From the IMG/VR virus record IMGVR_UViG_3300022743_000025, positions 1 to 22,310 of that record: DNA of 22,310 bases. One strand, given 5' to 3'. Within the stretch, counting starts at the first letter, position 1, and each line of letters opens with the position of its first letter. Under the pieces are notes generated by a model. The model saw nothing but the letters and a program-made list of their open reading frames with translations, was not told the DNA's origin and ran no database searches. This DNA comes from a virus. Position numbers and translations under genes: made by a program. Positions 21,796-22,310 of the stretch are shown one piece after another.

Positions 21796-22310
21796 TTATC
21801 CGAAAATAATACTGTAGACAATGCTCTTGGTCTTGTTCATTAACTCAACATTGCCGTATTGTGAATTTGATACTGTCAAACCAGTTCCACCACCGCCAGG
21901 AGCTGTCGTGCTCCAAAGTTGCACACCGTTAACGTTGCTATAGATAGACTTGTTATAGATGTTCAAGTTTGCACTTAGAGTAGGAGTTGGGTCTTGACTA
22001 AGGTGAGAGATGAGAGTATCTGTTGTCGTAGTAGTTGCAATGTTTGCAGTGTAGTAGCTACCGTTGATAACTTCACTGATTTGCCATGCGCCAACCGTTT
22101 CACTCCAAGTGATCATAGCGTTTGCGCTAGATCCGCGATTCACAAGAATGTATGCACCTAGTGGGTTAGGACTAGTTGCCCCAGCATTAAGTGTGATGGT
22201 GTGATCTGTGATCATAGTATCAGTAGTAGAATAGGTCTGGGTATTACCTGAGACCAGCAAGTTACCCTCAATGATAACGCTACCACTACTGATTAAAATT
22301 TTGTCTGAGG
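21796..22310 (-). CDS. Fibre/virion structural protein, C-terminal part (start beyond window)
   Basis: About 170 residues are visible; the frame is open to the right edge with no in-frame ATG at the expected place, so the start lies outside. The visible start 'ILISSGSVIIEGNLLVSGNT' followed by 'YSTTDTMITDHTITLNAG' and 'GAYILVNRGSS', 'ITWSETVGAWQI' is a module found near the N termini of cyanophage-type structural proteins and mirrored at the starts of the 1971-aa and 1200-aa fibres here ('IGMLVNR', 'VGFLFNR...ALYWSE'). The end, 'GNVELMNKTKSIVYSIIFG', is probably complete. A TTG at 22258-22260 could be read as a start but would cut the module, so it is not used. Confidence 0.7.
   Translation of the reverse strand, partial: SDKILISSGSVIIEGNLLVSGNTQTYSTTDTMITDHTITLNAGATSPNPLGAYILVNRGSSANAMITWSETVGAWQISEVINGSYYTANIATTTTTDTLISHLSQDPTPTLSANLNIYNKSIYSNVNGVQLWSTTAPGGGGTGLTVSNSQYGNVELMNKTKSIVYSIIFG

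Overview
The window looks like part of the tail and tail-fibre region of a T4-like contractile-tailed phage (Caudoviricetes), probably an aquatic one. The evidence is a gp15-type tail sheath stabiliser, a set of Ser/Thr/Gly-rich fibre proteins built from 'TTTGALVVxGGxGxxGxxYxG' modules, a fibre ending in an S74 intramolecular chaperone, small glycine-rich adhesin-like genes, T4-type late promoter octamers (xATAAATA), and an auxiliary cluster with a flavin halogenase of the kind known from marine cyanophages. No tRNA, integrase, transposase, CRISPR array or replication gene is visible. The host cannot be named from this sequence. Genes are packed almost without gaps; the only intergenic stretches above about 20 bases are 13120-13198 and 19496-19554, and both hold regulatory signals.

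Layout. Positions 2-1722 run on the + strand: the 3' part of the gp15-like gene (its start lies left of the window), overlapped at its end by a Nudix hydrolase gene. Everything else runs on the - strand and meets the Nudix gene tail to tail with a 9-base overlap. Read in the direction of transcription (right to left), the - strand begins with a fibre gene cut by the right edge (21796-22310), then a 103-aa protein, a 142-aa single-module protein, a 492-aa fibre, and a 1971-aa giant repeat fibre preceded by a late promoter inside a hairpin. Next come a 123-aa stand-alone fibre-tip domain, a terminator plus late promoter, a 1200-aa fibre, a 376-aa fibre with S74 autoprotease chaperone, three tandem paralogous glycine-rich proteins and a 136-aa small fibre-associated protein. 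A tight cluster of enzyme-like genes follows: a U32-like cysteine-rich protein, a 2OG-Fe(II) oxygenase, a flavin-dependent halogenase, and a GT42/DUF115-like protein.

How it fits together. The right two thirds build a host-recognition apparatus by shuffling a few protein modules between long fibres and small stand-alone proteins. The glycine-rich trio looks like interchangeable adhesin tips, with conserved bases and divergent C-terminal halves. The left third carries four putative modification enzymes in the same orientation directly behind the adhesin genes, with 4-17 base gaps or overlaps. Their target is unknown: it could be a host metabolite, a surface glycan or the fibres themselves. The most notable points are this enzyme cluster, the late-promoter/hairpin arrangement before the giant fibre, and the modular, paralogous fibre set.
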